NCBI RefSeq assembly: GCF_016916835.1
Contig: NZ_JAFFIX010000016.1
Coordinates: 104,311 to 168,310, forward strand
Length of the DNA stretch: 64,000 nucleotides
Direction: 5' to 3'
DNA from: Actinacidiphila bryophytorum
Lineage (GTDB): Bacteria; Actinomycetota; Actinomycetes; Streptomycetales; Streptomycetaceae
In this document: in pieces, positions 34,309 through 42,746 of the stretch
Position numbering within the stretch: position 1 is the first letter of the stretch
Layout of the letters: each line of letters opens with the position of its first letter
Translations under genes and position numbers: made by a program
The notes under the pieces: model-generated
What the model saw: only the letters and a program-made list of their open reading frames with translations
Told to the model about the DNA's origin: nothing
Databases searched by the model: none

Positions 34309-34791
34309 ATGGGGACCGCACAGGCGAGCCTGATCGGCGCGGTGATGCTGCTCGGCCTCGTCGGCGTGGCGGTTCCCGGCGTACCGGGGATGCTGCTGTG
34401 CTGGGCCGCGGTGCTGTGGTGGGCGACGTCCGAGCACACCAGCCTCACCTGGGGGGTGCTGGCCGGTGCGACCGGCCTGCTCGCGGTCGCACAGGTCGTG
34501 GTGTGGCTGCTGCCCGCGCGCCGCATCCGCGACTCCGGCGTCACCTGGCGCACCGTCGTCGACGCCACCGCCGTCGCGATCGCCGGCTTCTTCCTGGTGC
34601 CGGTGATCGGCGCGGTCATCGGCTTCGTCGGCAGCATCTACGTCACGGAACGTATCCGCCTCGGCACCGGGCGGGCCGCCCGGTCCGCGACCAGGCGGGC
34701 GATGCGGGCGGTGGGCGGCTCGGTCCTGGTCGAGCTCTTCGCCTGCCTCCTGGTCGCCGGCACATGGCTTTTCGCGACGATCGCGGGGTGA
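34309..34791 (+). CDS. DUF456 membrane protein
   Basis: The 160-residue protein has four to five transmembrane helices. GAVMLLGLVGVAVPGVPGMLLCWAAVLWW opens with the VPGxPG motif typical of DUF456, and GFFLVPVIGAVIGFVGSIYVTE carries the second glycine-rich hairpin. The family is widespread and of unknown function. ATG 34309 is used. It is divergent from the PP2C-like gene across 128 bases and ends just before a single dispersed-repeat copy. Confidence 0.83.
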   Translation: MGTAQASLIGAVMLLGLVGVAVPGVPGMLLCWAAVLWWATSEHTSLTWGVLAGATGLLAVAQVVVWLLPARRIRDSGVTWRTVVDATAVAIAGFFLVPVIGAVIGFVGSIYVTERIRLGTGRAARSATRRAMRAVGGSVLVELFACLLVAGTWLFATIAG

Positions 34792-34824
34792 CCCCGCGGC
34801 CCCTTCCGGCAGGGGAGACCCCCG

Positions 34825-34845
34825 GGGAGCGCGGGGAGCTGCGCG
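34825..34845 (-). repeat. single dispersed-repeat copy after the DUF456 gene
   Basis: GAGCGCGGGGAGCTGCGCG is a reverse-orientation copy of the intergenic repeat, with a G-for-A change in the centre. It lies 33 bases after the stop. The rest of 34792-35260 holds the regulatory sites listed separately and no gene. Confidence 0.7.
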
Positions 34846-34946
34846 CCCCCGGGGGATACCCCCCTCCACAAGGGCACCCCCGGTGACTTTCAGCCGGTGA
34901 AACTTGGCGCGGCCCGCCGCCGTACCCCCAGCTCCCAGACCTCAGA

Positions 34947-34962
34947 AGTGGTCTAGACAACT
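34947..34962 (+). promoter_or_regulatory. near-perfect DasR operator (dre) upstream of the lysozyme gene
   Basis: AGTGGTCTAGACAACT matches the DasR consensus AGTGGTCTAGACCACT at 15 of 16 positions, the best dre match in the window. The only downstream gene in reach is the secreted GH25 lysozyme starting at 35261, 298 bases away. Confidence 0.78.
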
Positions 34963-35002
34963 GCGCATCCCCTCAACCCCTTTACGCCGAAGGGATGTTC
35001 AT

Positions 35003-35018
35003 GCGTCACTCATGACGC
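35003..35018. promoter_or_regulatory. inverted repeat in the lysozyme upstream region
   Basis: GCGTCA-CTCA-TGACGC has perfect six-base arms and lies between the dre site and the lysozyme gene. It may be an operator for a second regulator. Nothing identifies the protein. Confidence 0.4.
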
Positions 35019-35260
35019 GTTCACATCAATCCCATCGTGCGCACCGCACTGCCGAGCAGCATCGTGCACCGCACGGGAACGCACCGCGCGAGCGCAGAAC
35101 CCCCCACCCCGCCACCCCGCAGAAGCGGTGGCGGTCGCCGACCGCCCGAACGCTACGCGAGTAGACAGCAGCAGCAGACACCGGTCCAGCCGGAAACGCC
35201 AGCCGGAAGGGTCGGCCGCACAGCCCCCGAGCACCACCCCGACGTGCCAGGAGGAAAGCC

Positions 35261-36160
35261 TTGTTCTCCCGAATCCGCACCACCTCGGCCGCGCAGCGGA
35301 AACTGATGGCGGCCGGCGTCCTCGCCGCCGCCATGGCGCTCGCCGCGACGATGTCGGCGGGCACGGCCAGCGCCAGCGCCGGCCCCCGCGCCCTTCCGTC
35401 CGGTAACAACATCCCGCTGGGCGGCGGCTACATGGGCGTCGGCTACACCCAGGACAGCAAGAGCTTCGCCCCGGACACCCGGCAGGTCGCACCGGGTGGG
35501 TCCGGCGTGATCACCCCGGACGCCACCAACCCCGTCGGCATCGACGTCTCGCACTACCAGGGCACGATCAACTGGTCGTCGGTGAAGTCGGCCGGCATCG
35601 CGTTCGCGTACATCAAGGCGACCGAGAGCACCACGTACAAGGACCCGACCTTCAACGCCAACTACCTGAACGCCTACAACGCCAGGGTGATCAGGGGCGC
35701 CTACCACTTCGCGCGCCCCGACCTGTCGACGGGCGCCTCCCAGGCCACGTACTTCGCCGGCCACGGCGGCGCCTGGTCGGCGGACAACCTGACGCTGCCC
35801 GGCATGCTCGACCTCGAAGGCGGCTGCTACGGCAAGTCGACCTCGTCGATGCAGTCGTGGATCCTGGACTTCTACAACACCTACAAGGCCAAGACGGGCC
35901 GTGACGTGGTCATCTACACCAGCCCGAGCTGGTGGAACTCGTGCACCGGCGGCTGGAGCGGCATGTACTCCAGGAGCCCGCTGAACGTGGCGAACTGGAC
36001 GACCGCGTCCAGCCCGACCATCCCGAACGGCTTCCCCTACTGGACGTTCTGGCAGTACACCGACTCCGGTTCGGTGAGCGGCATCTCCGGCGCGGTGGAC
36101 CGCGACCGCTTCAGCGGCGGCTCCGACCGCCTGCTGGCGCTGGCCAACAACACCCCCTGA
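35261..36160 (+). CDS. secreted GH25 lysozyme (1,4-beta-N-acetylmuramidase)
   Basis: The 299-residue protein starts with a rare TTG at 35261, fixed by a near-ideal CAGGAGGAAAGCC directly upstream. A Sec signal peptide runs to about residue 40 (AGTASASAG). The GH25 barrel spans about 90-295 with GIDVSHYQGTINW, IAFAYIKATEST, YHFARPD, the acidic MLDLEGG and YWTFWQYTDSG. GH25 enzymes cleave the MurNAc-GlcNAc bond of peptidoglycan. The near-perfect dre site upstream suggests control by GlcNAc status, which would link wall turnover or bacteriolysis to aminosugar supply. A strong terminator follows. Confidence 0.9.
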   Translation: MFSRIRTTSAAQRKLMAAGVLAAAMALAATMSAGTASASAGPRALPSGNNIPLGGGYMGVGYTQDSKSFAPDTRQVAPGGSGVITPDATNPVGIDVSHYQGTINWSSVKSAGIAFAYIKATESTTYKDPTFNANYLNAYNARVIRGAYHFARPDLSTGASQATYFAGHGGAWSADNLTLPGMLDLEGGCYGKSTSSMQSWILDFYNTYKAKTGRDVVIYTSPSWWNSCTGGWSGMYSRSPLNVANWTTASSPTIPNGFPYWTFWQYTDSGSVSGISGAVDRDRFSGGSDRLLALANNTP

Positions 36161-36181
36161 CCTGCCCGGTACCCGCCACTG

Positions 36182-36218
36182 GGACCTGCGGCCTAGGACT
36201 CGCCTGGGCCGCAGGTCC
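36182..36218 (+). terminator. terminator after the lysozyme gene
   Basis: GGACCTGCGGCC and GGCCGCAGGTCC make a perfect 12-bp stem with a 13-base loop, 22 bases after the stop codon. Confidence 0.82.
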
Positions 36219-36254
36219 GATGGCTGCGCGGGGCAGCCGTGTGAAAGTGGGTAC

Positions 36255-36641
36255 ATGACGACGAAACCCGCACGAACGGAACTGAACGAAGCCGAGCTCG
36301 CCTACCTGGGCAGCCAGAACCTGGCCCGGCTGGCGACGGTGGACGCGAAGGGCCGGCCGCAGGCCAACCCGGTCGGCTTCTTCCTGCGCCCCGACAGCAC
36401 GGTCGACATCGGCGGCTGGGCGATGGCCAAGTCCAAGAAGTGGCGGAACGTCGCGGCGAACCGCTACGTCTCGCTGGTGGTGGACGACCGCCCCGGCAGC
36501 GACCCCTTCGTGGTCCGCGGGGTCGAGATCCGCGGCACGGCGGAGCAGGTGGTCGGGCCGCACGACTACGGCGACCACCTCAGCCCCGAGCTGATCAGGA
36601 TCACCCCCTACTGGATCTTCAGCTGGGGCCTGGACGCCTGA
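36255..36641 (+). CDS. PPOX-class F420-dependent oxidoreductase-like protein
   Basis: The 128-residue protein has the split-barrel flavin/F420-binding fold: LNEAELAYLGSQNLARLATVDAKGRPQANPVGFF at the N-terminus, RNVAANRYVSLVVDD and GVEIRGTAEQV. Small actinomycete proteins of this type bind F420 or FMN and reduce varied substrates. The end PYWIFSWGLDA is typical of one Streptomyces subgroup. ATG 36255 is used. It is flanked by terminators on both sides, so it is a single-gene unit. Confidence 0.82.
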   Translation: MTTKPARTELNEAELAYLGSQNLARLATVDAKGRPQANPVGFFLRPDSTVDIGGWAMAKSKKWRNVAANRYVSLVVDDRPGSDPFVVRGVEIRGTAEQVVGPHDYGDHLSPELIRITPYWIFSWGLDA

Positions 36642-36666
36642 GACGAACCCCTGTACGGCCCGTACG

Positions 36667-36691
36667 CCCCGCGGGAGACACCCCCGCGGGG
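36667..36691 (+). terminator. terminator after the PPOX gene
   Basis: CCCCGCGGG and CCCGCGGGG form a nine-bp stem with a seven-base loop, 26 bases after the stop. Confidence 0.78.
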
Positions 36692-36713
36692 TAAAGCTCA
36701 CGCTATGAAATAA

Positions 36714-36725
36714 GAGAGCGCTCTC
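36714..36725. promoter_or_regulatory. LacI-type operator before the LacI gene
   Basis: GAGAGCGCTCTC is a perfect 12-bp palindrome with the central CG typical of LacI-family operators; the Streptomyces CebR operator TGGGAGCGCTCCCA is closely similar. It lies 81 bases before the LacI start, and the same palindrome recurs before the GH3 gene at 52.6 kb. Confidence 0.75.
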
Positions 36726-36805
36726 ACGCAACGCCGGGTGACCCGTTACGCTGTCCGTGCCGATCCCGGAACTTTTCGTTATCCGCGTGCGAAGGAGCCC
36801 TCCCC

Positions 36806-37852
36806 GTGTCCGACCCGACGTTCGCGGCCCGCCCCACCCTTGAGGAAGTCGCGGCGCGCGCCGGGGTGTCGCGGGCCACGGCCTCCCGGGTGGTCAACGG
36901 CAGCGAGGGCGTACGGGCACCGCTGGTCGAGCGGGTGCGCGCGGCCGTCGACGAACTGGGCTACGTACCCAACCAGGCGGCCCGCACCCTGGTGACGCGG
37001 CGCAACGGAGCGGTCGCCGTCGTCGTGGCGGAACCCGAGACGCGCTTCTTCGCCGACCCCTTCTTCGCCCAGCAGGTACGCGGCATCAGCAAGGAACTGA
37101 CCGCGCACGACAACCAGTTGGTGCTGCTGCTGACCGAGGGTGCGGCCGACTACGAGCGGGTGGGCCGCTATCTGGCCGGCGGCCACGTGGACGGCGCGCT
37201 GATCTTCTCGCTGCACGACGACGACTCGCTGCCGGTGCTGGCCCGCAAGGCGGGTGTGGCGACGGTGATAGGCGGACGGCCCGGCTGGTCGGACGCCGAG
37301 ACGGGGCCGACCACGCTCTACGTCGACTGCGACAACCGCGGCGGCGCCCGGGACGCCGTACGCCATCTGATCGGGCTCGGCCGGCGGCGTGTCGCGCACA
37401 TCGCGGGGCCGCTGGACCAGACCGCCTCGATCGACCGCCTCGACGGCGTCCGCGACGTACTGCCGGACATCGACCCGCAGTTGGTCGCGGAGGGCGACTT
37501 CACCCCTGAGGGGGGTGCGCGGGCGATGGAGCAGCTGCTGGAGCACTCCCCCGACCTCGACGCGGTCTTCGCGGCCTCCGACGTGATGGCCTCCGGCGCG
37601 CTGCGGGTGCTGCGGCAGCGCGGACTGCGGGTGCCCGACGACGTGGCGGTGATCGGCTTCGACGACATCGTCTCGGTCGCCGAGTGGACCGACCCGCCGC
37701 TGACCACGATCCGGCAGGACATCGAGGAGATGGGCCGGATGATGGCACGGCTGCTGCTGCGCGCCCTCGACCCGTCCACGGTCCCCGGCCAGGCGTCCGT
37801 CCTGGCTCCGATCGTCACCCCCACCCAGCTGGTGCTGCGCGCCTCGGCCTGA
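36806..37852 (+). CDS. LacI-family transcriptional regulator
   Basis: The 348-residue regulator has the LacI helix-turn-helix and hinge at residues about 9-65 (PTLEEVAARAGVSRATASRVVNGSEGV, ELGYVPNQAARTLVTRR). The periplasmic-binding-protein-like core follows, with FFADPFFAQQVRGIS, GGHVDGALIF, AVFAASDVMASGALRVLRQRG and VIGFDDI. LacI regulators release DNA on binding a sugar. GTG 36806 follows GAAGGAGCCCTCCCC. The palindrome upstream implies autoregulation, and its copy before the GH3 gene names a likely target. The effector could be an oligosaccharide released by GH3, which is inference. Confidence 0.88.
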   Translation: MSDPTFAARPTLEEVAARAGVSRATASRVVNGSEGVRAPLVERVRAAVDELGYVPNQAARTLVTRRNGAVAVVVAEPETRFFADPFFAQQVRGISKELTAHDNQLVLLLTEGAADYERVGRYLAGGHVDGALIFSLHDDDSLPVLARKAGVATVIGGRPGWSDAETGPTTLYVDCDNRGGARDAVRHLIGLGRRRVAHIAGPLDQTASIDRLDGVRDVLPDIDPQLVAEGDFTPEGGARAMEQLLEHSPDLDAVFAASDVMASGALRVLRQRGLRVPDDVAVIGFDDIVSVAEWTDPPLTTIRQDIEEMGRMMARLLLRALDPSTVPGQASVLAPIVTPTQLVLRASA

Positions 37853-37934
37853 CCGCGCTCTCCTCCCCTGGTGGGAGTCCGGTTCCCGCCCGTGGTCGGA
37901 TGACCGGGAGATCAGCGCGGCGAAAGCTGGCGGC

Positions 37935-38702
37935 ATGACATCTTCACGAACGTCCGCGGCAGATCCGGCCGCGGCCATCAGGGTCGAGGGGCTGACCAAG
38001 CGCTACGGCCGCAGGACGGCCGTCGACGACCTGTCGTTCACCGTCAGGCCGGGAACGGTGACGGGGTTCTTCGGCCCGAACGGCGCCGGCAAGACCACCG
38101 CGCTCAAGGCGGTCGTCGGCCTTGCGCGGCCGACGGCCGGCGTGGCCTTCGTCCGGGGCACCCCCGTCACCGCGCTGCGGCCGGACGCCCGGCTGCTCGG
38201 CGTGCACATCGAACCGTGCGGCGCCCACCCGGGCAGGACCGGGCGCGCGCACCTGCGGTCGCTGGCCGCGCTGGCCGGTCTGCCGCGCCGCCGGGTCAGC
38301 GAGGTGCTGGGCCTCGTCGGCCTGGAGGACGCGGCCGCACGCAGGGTCGGGAAGTACTCGATGGGCATGCGGCAGCGGCTCGGGCTCGCGGCGGCACTGC
38401 TGGGCGACCCGGAGATCCTGGTGCTGGACGAACCGGTCAACGGCCTCGACCCGCAGGGCATCCGCTGGCTGCGCACCCTGCTGCGGGAGCGGGCCGCGCA
38501 GGGCGGCACGGTCCTGCTGTCCAGCCACATGCTGGGCGAGGCGGCCAGGACCGTGGACGACGTGGTCGTGATCGACCGCGGCCGGCTGGTACACCAGGGT
38601 GCGATGGCGGACCTGGAGCGAACGGGCGAGAGCCTTGAGGACGTGTTCTTCGCCCGCACGGGAGCTGCGGGCAGCGGCGGTACGGGGGGTGCGGGCCGGT
38701 GA
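37935..38702 (+). CDS. ABC transporter ATP-binding protein (DrrA/YxlF-type exporter)
   Basis: The 255-residue ATPase shows Walker A (GPNGAGKTTALK), the Q-loop region replaced by a His/Glu form (LLGVHIEPCG), signature YSMGMRQRLGLAAALLG, Walker B ILVLDEPVNGLDP and switch SSHML. It is the family found with two-component antimicrobial-peptide or lipid exporters. ATG 37935 is used. The permease start overlaps its stop by four bases, so the pair is coupled, and the sensor kinase and response regulator follow in the same unit. Confidence 0.87.
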   Translation: MTSSRTSAADPAAAIRVEGLTKRYGRRTAVDDLSFTVRPGTVTGFFGPNGAGKTTALKAVVGLARPTAGVAFVRGTPVTALRPDARLLGVHIEPCGAHPGRTGRAHLRSLAALAGLPRRRVSEVLGLVGLEDAAARRVGKYSMGMRQRLGLAAALLGDPEILVLDEPVNGLDPQGIRWLRTLLRERAAQGGTVLLSSHMLGEAARTVDDVVVIDRGRLVHQGAMADLERTGESLEDVFFARTGAAGSGGTGGAGR

Positions 38703-39418
38703 GGGGGCTGCTGCGCGGGGAGCTGATCAAGGCCGTGACGACCAGGGCCGTGCTGGGGTTCGCGGTGGGCGGCGCCGCCTTCGCGGTGCTCAACGCCCTG
38801 GTCATCGCGGTGGCGTCGGGCACCTTGGACAAGGTGCCGGAGAAGGAGGAGGCGCTGTCCGGCCTGCCCGTCCTGCTGCTGCTGTGGGGCCTGGTCGGGG
38901 CGGCCGGCGAGTACCGCCACCGGACGGCCGCACCGGCGGCACTGGTGGCCCGGCGTGGCCGCGGCTCCGTACTGTCGGCGAGAATTGCCGCGTACGCGCT
39001 GACCGGGCTCGCGCTCGGCGTGCTGACGTCGGCGGTGTCGGTCGGGCTCGCGCTGCCACTGCTCGGCGACCAGCCGGGTCCCGCGCTCACCGCGGGGGAC
39101 GTCGGTGCCGTCGTGGCGGGCAACCTGGTGGCGTTCGTGCTGTCCGCGGTCCTGGGCGCCGCCCTCGGCGCCCTGATCCGCAGCCCGGTCCTGGGGGTGG
39201 TCGTCATGCTCGTCGTGAACTTCGCCGTGGTCCCGCTGTTGTCCGGGGCCTGGGAGGCGGGCGCCAACCTCACCCCCTTCGGGGCGGCAGGCGTCCTGAG
39301 CCGCATGACGCACGACACCACCCTGTCGGTGGTCGCCGCCGGCTGGGTGCTGGCCGCGTGGACGGCCGCGGTCGCGCTCGCCGCGGTCGTCGTCGAGCGA
39401 CGGCGCGACCTGGCGTGA
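38699..39418 (+). CDS. ABC transporter permease subunit
   Basis: The 239-residue protein has six likely transmembrane helices (for example VLGFAVGGAAFAVLNALVIAVA, ALTGLALGVLTSAVSVGLALPL, VLGVVVMLVVNFAVVPLL). GTG 38699 overlaps the ATPase stop, and its own stop overlaps the kinase start. It is the membrane partner of the preceding ATPase. The substrate is not visible; ABC-2-like exporters of this kind often export lipids, peptides or drugs. Confidence 0.83.
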   Translation: MRGLLRGELIKAVTTRAVLGFAVGGAAFAVLNALVIAVASGTLDKVPEKEEALSGLPVLLLLWGLVGAAGEYRHRTAAPAALVARRGRGSVLSARIAAYALTGLALGVLTSAVSVGLALPLLGDQPGPALTAGDVGAVVAGNLVAFVLSAVLGAALGALIRSPVLGVVVMLVVNFAVVPLLSGAWEAGANLTPFGAAGVLSRMTHDTTLSVVAAGWVLAAWTAAVALAAVVVERRRDLA

Positions 39419-40548
39419 AGCGGCTCCTGCGCGCGGCGCCGGCGGCGTACGGCCTGCTGGCCGCGCGCCGCTCGGCGCTCTTCCACGTCGCCCTCGCGGT
39501 GATCACGACCGGGGTGGAGCTGGGGCTGGTCTTCGACGACGGGACGCGGGTCCGCGTGACTCCCGTCGCCGTGACGGTGGCTGCCGGCGCCACCCTGCTG
39601 CTCCGGCGCCGCGCACCCCTGGCGGTGCTGGCGGCGACCTGCGCGGGCGCCGCGGTGCTCGTCCCGCTGGGCTACTCGCCCGGCGGGGCGCCCGTCGTGG
39701 TCGCGCTCGCCTCGCTCGCCGACCGGCGCGACCGCCGGGTCTCGGCGGCGGCCCTCGTCCCCACGGCGCTCTTCCTGCTGCTGGCCGCCATCTCCTCGCT
39801 GCCCGTCCCGATCGGCGCATGGGCACTCGGCTCGTACCTGCAGACCCGGCGGCGCTACACCTGGGCTCTGGAGGACCGGGCCGCGACCCTGGAGCGCGAG
39901 CGCGAGCAGCTCGACCAGCTCGCGGCACAGCGCGAACGCACCGCCATCGCCCGTGAACTGCACGACATCGTCGCCCACTCGGTCACCGTCATGCTGATCG
40001 GTGTGCGCGGCGCCCGCGACGTACTGCCGACCGACCCCGAGGTCGCGGCCGACACCCTGGCGAAGGTAGAAGGCAGCGCGGAGCAGAGCCTTGCAGAACT
40101 GCGCCGGATCCTGGGCCTGTTGCGCACCCGGGACAGCGCGGCGCAGTGGCGGCCGCAGCCGTCGCTGGACCAGCTCGCCGACCTGGTCTCCGGCTACCGG
40201 GCGGCCGGGATGCCCGTACGGCTCGAACTCACCGGGGAACCCAGGGCGTTGGCCGACGGCCTGGAGCTGTCCGCGTACCGCATCGTCGAGGAGGCGCTGA
40301 CCAACGTGCTCAAACACACCGAGCCCAGCCGGGTGACGGTGACGCTCGGCTACGGCAGTACGCGGCTGGACGTCACCGTCGAGGACGACGGCCGAGGGGG
40401 CGGCCCGGGGCGTGTCGCGCTCGGCGGCGGGCACGGCATCCGCGGGATGCGGGAGCGCGCCGCTGCCGCCGGCGGCAGCCTCGACGCCCGCCCCACAGCG
40501 GGCGGATTCCTGGTGACCGCCCGGCTTCCGCTGGGGGACCCGGCATGA
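39415..40548 (+). CDS. two-component sensor histidine kinase (NarL-type, HisKA_3)
   Basis: The 377-residue kinase starts at GTG 39415, overlapping the permease stop. The N-terminal half has four to five membrane segments with short loops, so the signal is probably sensed in or at the membrane. The dimerisation and phosphorylation helix is ERTAIARELHDIVAHSV with the phospho-His at about residue 182. The ATPase has EEALTNVLKHT (N-box), VEDDGRGGG and GHGIRGMRERAAAAGG. Position after the transporter genes suggests it senses that transporter's substrate or flux. Confidence 0.88.
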   Translation: MKRLLRAAPAAYGLLAARRSALFHVALAVITTGVELGLVFDDGTRVRVTPVAVTVAAGATLLLRRRAPLAVLAATCAGAAVLVPLGYSPGGAPVVVALASLADRRDRRVSAAALVPTALFLLLAAISSLPVPIGAWALGSYLQTRRRYTWALEDRAATLEREREQLDQLAAQRERTAIARELHDIVAHSVTVMLIGVRGARDVLPTDPEVAADTLAKVEGSAEQSLAELRRILGLLRTRDSAAQWRPQPSLDQLADLVSGYRAAGMPVRLELTGEPRALADGLELSAYRIVEEALTNVLKHTEPSRVTVTLGYGSTRLDVTVEDDGRGGGPGRVALGGGHGIRGMRERAAAAGGSLDARPTAGGFLVTARLPLGDPA

Positions 40549-40576
40549 GCGCCCGACTGCCACTGGGGGGCGCGGT

Positions 40577-41242
40577 ATGACCGTCCGCCTGCTCATCGCC
40601 GACGACCAGGAGCTGATCCGCACCGGCTTCCGGCTGTTCCTGCAGACGCAGCCCGGCCTCGAAGTCGCCGGTGAGGCGGCCGACGGCCACGAGGCCGTCG
40701 ACATGGCCGCGGAACTGCGCCCCGACGTGGTCCTGATGGACGTCCGGATGCCGCGCATGGACGGCGTCGAGGCCACCGCACGGCTGACCGCCGCGGGTTC
40801 ACCGCCCCGGGTGCTGATCCTGACGACCTACGACCTCGACGAGTACGTCTTCGGCGCGCTGCGGGCGGGCGCCTCGGGATTCCTGCTCAAGGACGCCTCG
40901 CGCGACCGCCTGCTGGAGGCCATCCGCGTCGTGCACGCAGGCGAGGCCCTGCTGTCGCCGTCGATCACCCGCCGGCTCATCGAGGACTACGCCACCCGCA
41001 CGGGACCGCCCCGCCCGCCGGCCGCACTGTCCGCCGGACTCACCCCCCGGGAGCGGGAGATCCTGCTGCTGGTGGCCAGGGGCATGTCGAACCCGGAGAT
41101 CGCCGCGCACCTGGTGGTGACCGAGGCGACGGTCAAGAGCCACATCGGCAGCGTCTTCGCCAAGCTCCATCTGCGCGACCGCGCCCAGGCGGTGGTGTTC
41201 GCGTACGAGAACGGCTTCGTCCAGCCGGGAGGTTGCCGCTGA
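40577..41242 (+). CDS. NarL/LuxR-type response regulator
   Basis: The 221-residue regulator has a receiver domain (about 4-118: LLIADDQELIRTGFRLFL, phospho-acceptor Asp in PDVVLMDVRMPRMDG, TTYDLDEYVFGALRAGASGFLLKD). A LuxR-type helix-turn-helix follows (about 152-212: GLTPREREILLLVARGMSNPEIA, VTEATVKSHIGSVFAKL). It begins 29 bases after the kinase and is the cognate partner. Likely targets are its own operon and the small gene downstream. Confidence 0.9.
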   Translation: MTVRLLIADDQELIRTGFRLFLQTQPGLEVAGEAADGHEAVDMAAELRPDVVLMDVRMPRMDGVEATARLTAAGSPPRVLILTTYDLDEYVFGALRAGASGFLLKDASRDRLLEAIRVVHAGEALLSPSITRRLIEDYATRTGPPRPPAALSAGLTPREREILLLVARGMSNPEIAAHLVVTEATVKSHIGSVFAKLHLRDRAQAVVFAYENGFVQPGGCR

Positions 41243-41363
41243 GGCGGCGCCAAGCCCCGTCGTCAGCCTGTGGATTGGGAACACCGGGCAACGGGAAGGT
41301 CACGGTCGGGCAGCGAACGTGAGAGTGCGGTGAAGACCGCACCGGGAAACGAGGAGGACTGCC

Positions 41364-41495
41364 ATGGCCTACTCCGTGATCCTCGGAGTCGTGATCGTCG
41401 CGCTGGTGGTGGCCGGGGTCATCGGCTCGTTCTGGAGCGCAGGCAGTCCCATCGCGGTGCGCCGCCGCCACGGGCGTGACGGCGGCGCCGGGTGA
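41364..41495 (+). CDS. small single-span membrane protein (43 residues)
   Basis: ATG 41364 is preceded by the strong ribosome-binding site GAGGAGGACTGCC. The 43-codon frame reads MAYSVILGVVIVALVVAGV as one hydrophobic helix. A short turn with FWSAG and a basic tail rich in Arg, His and Gly follow. It is too short for ordinary gene finding. It lies 122 bases after the response regulator on the same strand. The inside-positive tail suggests the C-terminus is cytoplasmic. It may be a modulator of the adjacent transporter or kinase; similar small proteins exist in Streptomyces, but I cannot name one. Confidence 0.65.
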   Translation: MAYSVILGVVIVALVVAGVIGSFWSAGSPIAVRRRHGRDGGAG

Positions 41496-41584
41496 GACGA
41501 GCGCACCAGGTGCGCCACCCGGGCGGCCGGGGCCGCCCGGGTGAACAGCGGTCCGACGCCGCGGCGTCGGACCGTCCCGCGGTG

Positions 41585-42697
41585 TCAGACGGTCCTGCGG
41601 TGGCCGCCGCCCCCGCCCCGCTTGCGCTCGTACATCTCACGGCCCGCCGCCGAGCGCTGCTTCCACTCGCGCCGCATCTCGGCGCGCAGCCGCTGGTCGG
41701 TGCGTGAGGCGATCCAGGCGTTCTCGCGCAGCAGCTTGCGGTAGCTGTCGAGCCGGCGGTGCGGCAGGGTGCCGTCCTCCAGCGCCGCCAGCACCGCGCA
41801 GCCCGGTTCCGAGGTGTGCGAGCAGTCCTGGAAGCGGCAGTCCGCGGCCAGTTCCTCGATCTCGGCGAAGACCTGGCCCACCCCGGACTGGGCGTCCCAC
41901 AGCCCGACACCGCGCAGCCCCGGGGTGTCGATGATGACCCCGCCGCCCGGAAGTGCCAGCAGGTCGCGGGTGGTCGTGGTGTGCCGGCCCTTGCCGTCGG
42001 CGTCCCGGGTGGCCTGCACCTCCTGCACCTCCTGGCCCAGCAGGGCGTTGGTCAGCGTGGACTTGCCGGCGCCCGACTGCCCGAGCAGCACCGAGGTGCC
42101 GCCGGCCAGCACGGCCGTCAGCGTGTCAAGACCCACGCCGGTGGCGGCGCTGACCACCAGGACCTGCACACCCGGTGCCGCGGCCTCGGCGTCGGCCAGC
42201 AGATGGGTGCTGTCCTCCAGGGTGTCGGCCTTGGTGAGCACCACCAGCGGGGTGGCGCCGCTCTCCCAGGCCAGCGACAGGAAGCGTTCCAGCCGCCCGA
42301 GGTCGAGTTCAGCCGCCAGCGACACGCAGACCACGACGTGGTCGAGGTTGGCGGCCAGCACCTGGCCCTCGGAGCGCTTGGAGGACGTCGAACGGACGAA
42401 CGCGGTACGCCGCGGCAGCAGCGCCCGCACGAACCGCGGGTCACCGCCCACCGCGTCGACCACGGCCCAGTCGCCGGTGCACACCACCCGCAGCGGGTCC
42501 TGCGGTGTCACCAGCGCGGTGTCGGCGCGTACCGGCCCTTCTGCGGTGAACAGGTCGCACATGGCACGGTCCACCCGCACCACCCGCCCGGCCACCAGGC
42601 CCTGTTCCGCGTACGGCGCGGATTCCGACTCCCACACGTCGTCCCACCCATAGGGCACGAGGGCATGCGAGGAGGCGTCACGAAAAGAGAAAGACAA
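41585..42697 (-). CDS. rsgA: ribosome small-subunit-dependent GTPase A
   Basis: The 370-residue protein has an N-terminal OB-fold (about 30-110), then a circularly permuted GTPase in the order G4 (VLTKADTL), G1 (LLGQSGAGKSTLTNALLG), G2/G3 (HTTTTRDLLALP, IIDTPGLRG). A zinc knuckle CRFQDCSHTSEPGC and a basic helical tail end it. RsgA checks the maturation of the 30S subunit decoding centre. The start appears to be TTG 42697 with AAGGGT upstream. That same ribosome-binding site sits in a hairpin, and a short reading frame lies before it, so translation is probably regulated. Confidence 0.9.
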   Translation of the reverse strand: MSFSFRDASSHALVPYGWDDVWESESAPYAEQGLVAGRVVRVDRAMCDLFTAEGPVRADTALVTPQDPLRVVCTGDWAVVDAVGGDPRFVRALLPRRTAFVRSTSSKRSEGQVLAANLDHVVVCVSLAAELDLGRLERFLSLAWESGATPLVVLTKADTLEDSTHLLADAEAAAPGVQVLVVSAATGVGLDTLTAVLAGGTSVLLGQSGAGKSTLTNALLGQEVQEVQATRDADGKGRHTTTTRDLLALPGGGVIIDTPGLRGVGLWDAQSGVGQVFAEIEELAADCRFQDCSHTSEPGCAVLAALEDGTLPHRRLDSYRKLLRENAWIASRTDQRLRAEMRREWKQRSAAGREMYERKRGGGGGHRRTV

Positions 42698-42702
42698 GGG
42701 AA

Positions 42703-42720
42703 ACCCTTCGAGAAAAGGGT
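42703..42720 (-). promoter_or_regulatory. hairpin covering the rsgA ribosome-binding site
   Basis: On the coding strand ACCCTT pairs with AAGGGT around a six-base loop. The AAGGGT arm is the ribosome-binding site of rsgA, five bases before its TTG start. This structure would hold back rsgA translation unless opened. Confidence 0.5.
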
Positions 42721-42746
42721 GGCCCCGGCACAGGAGGAAGAAGAGG

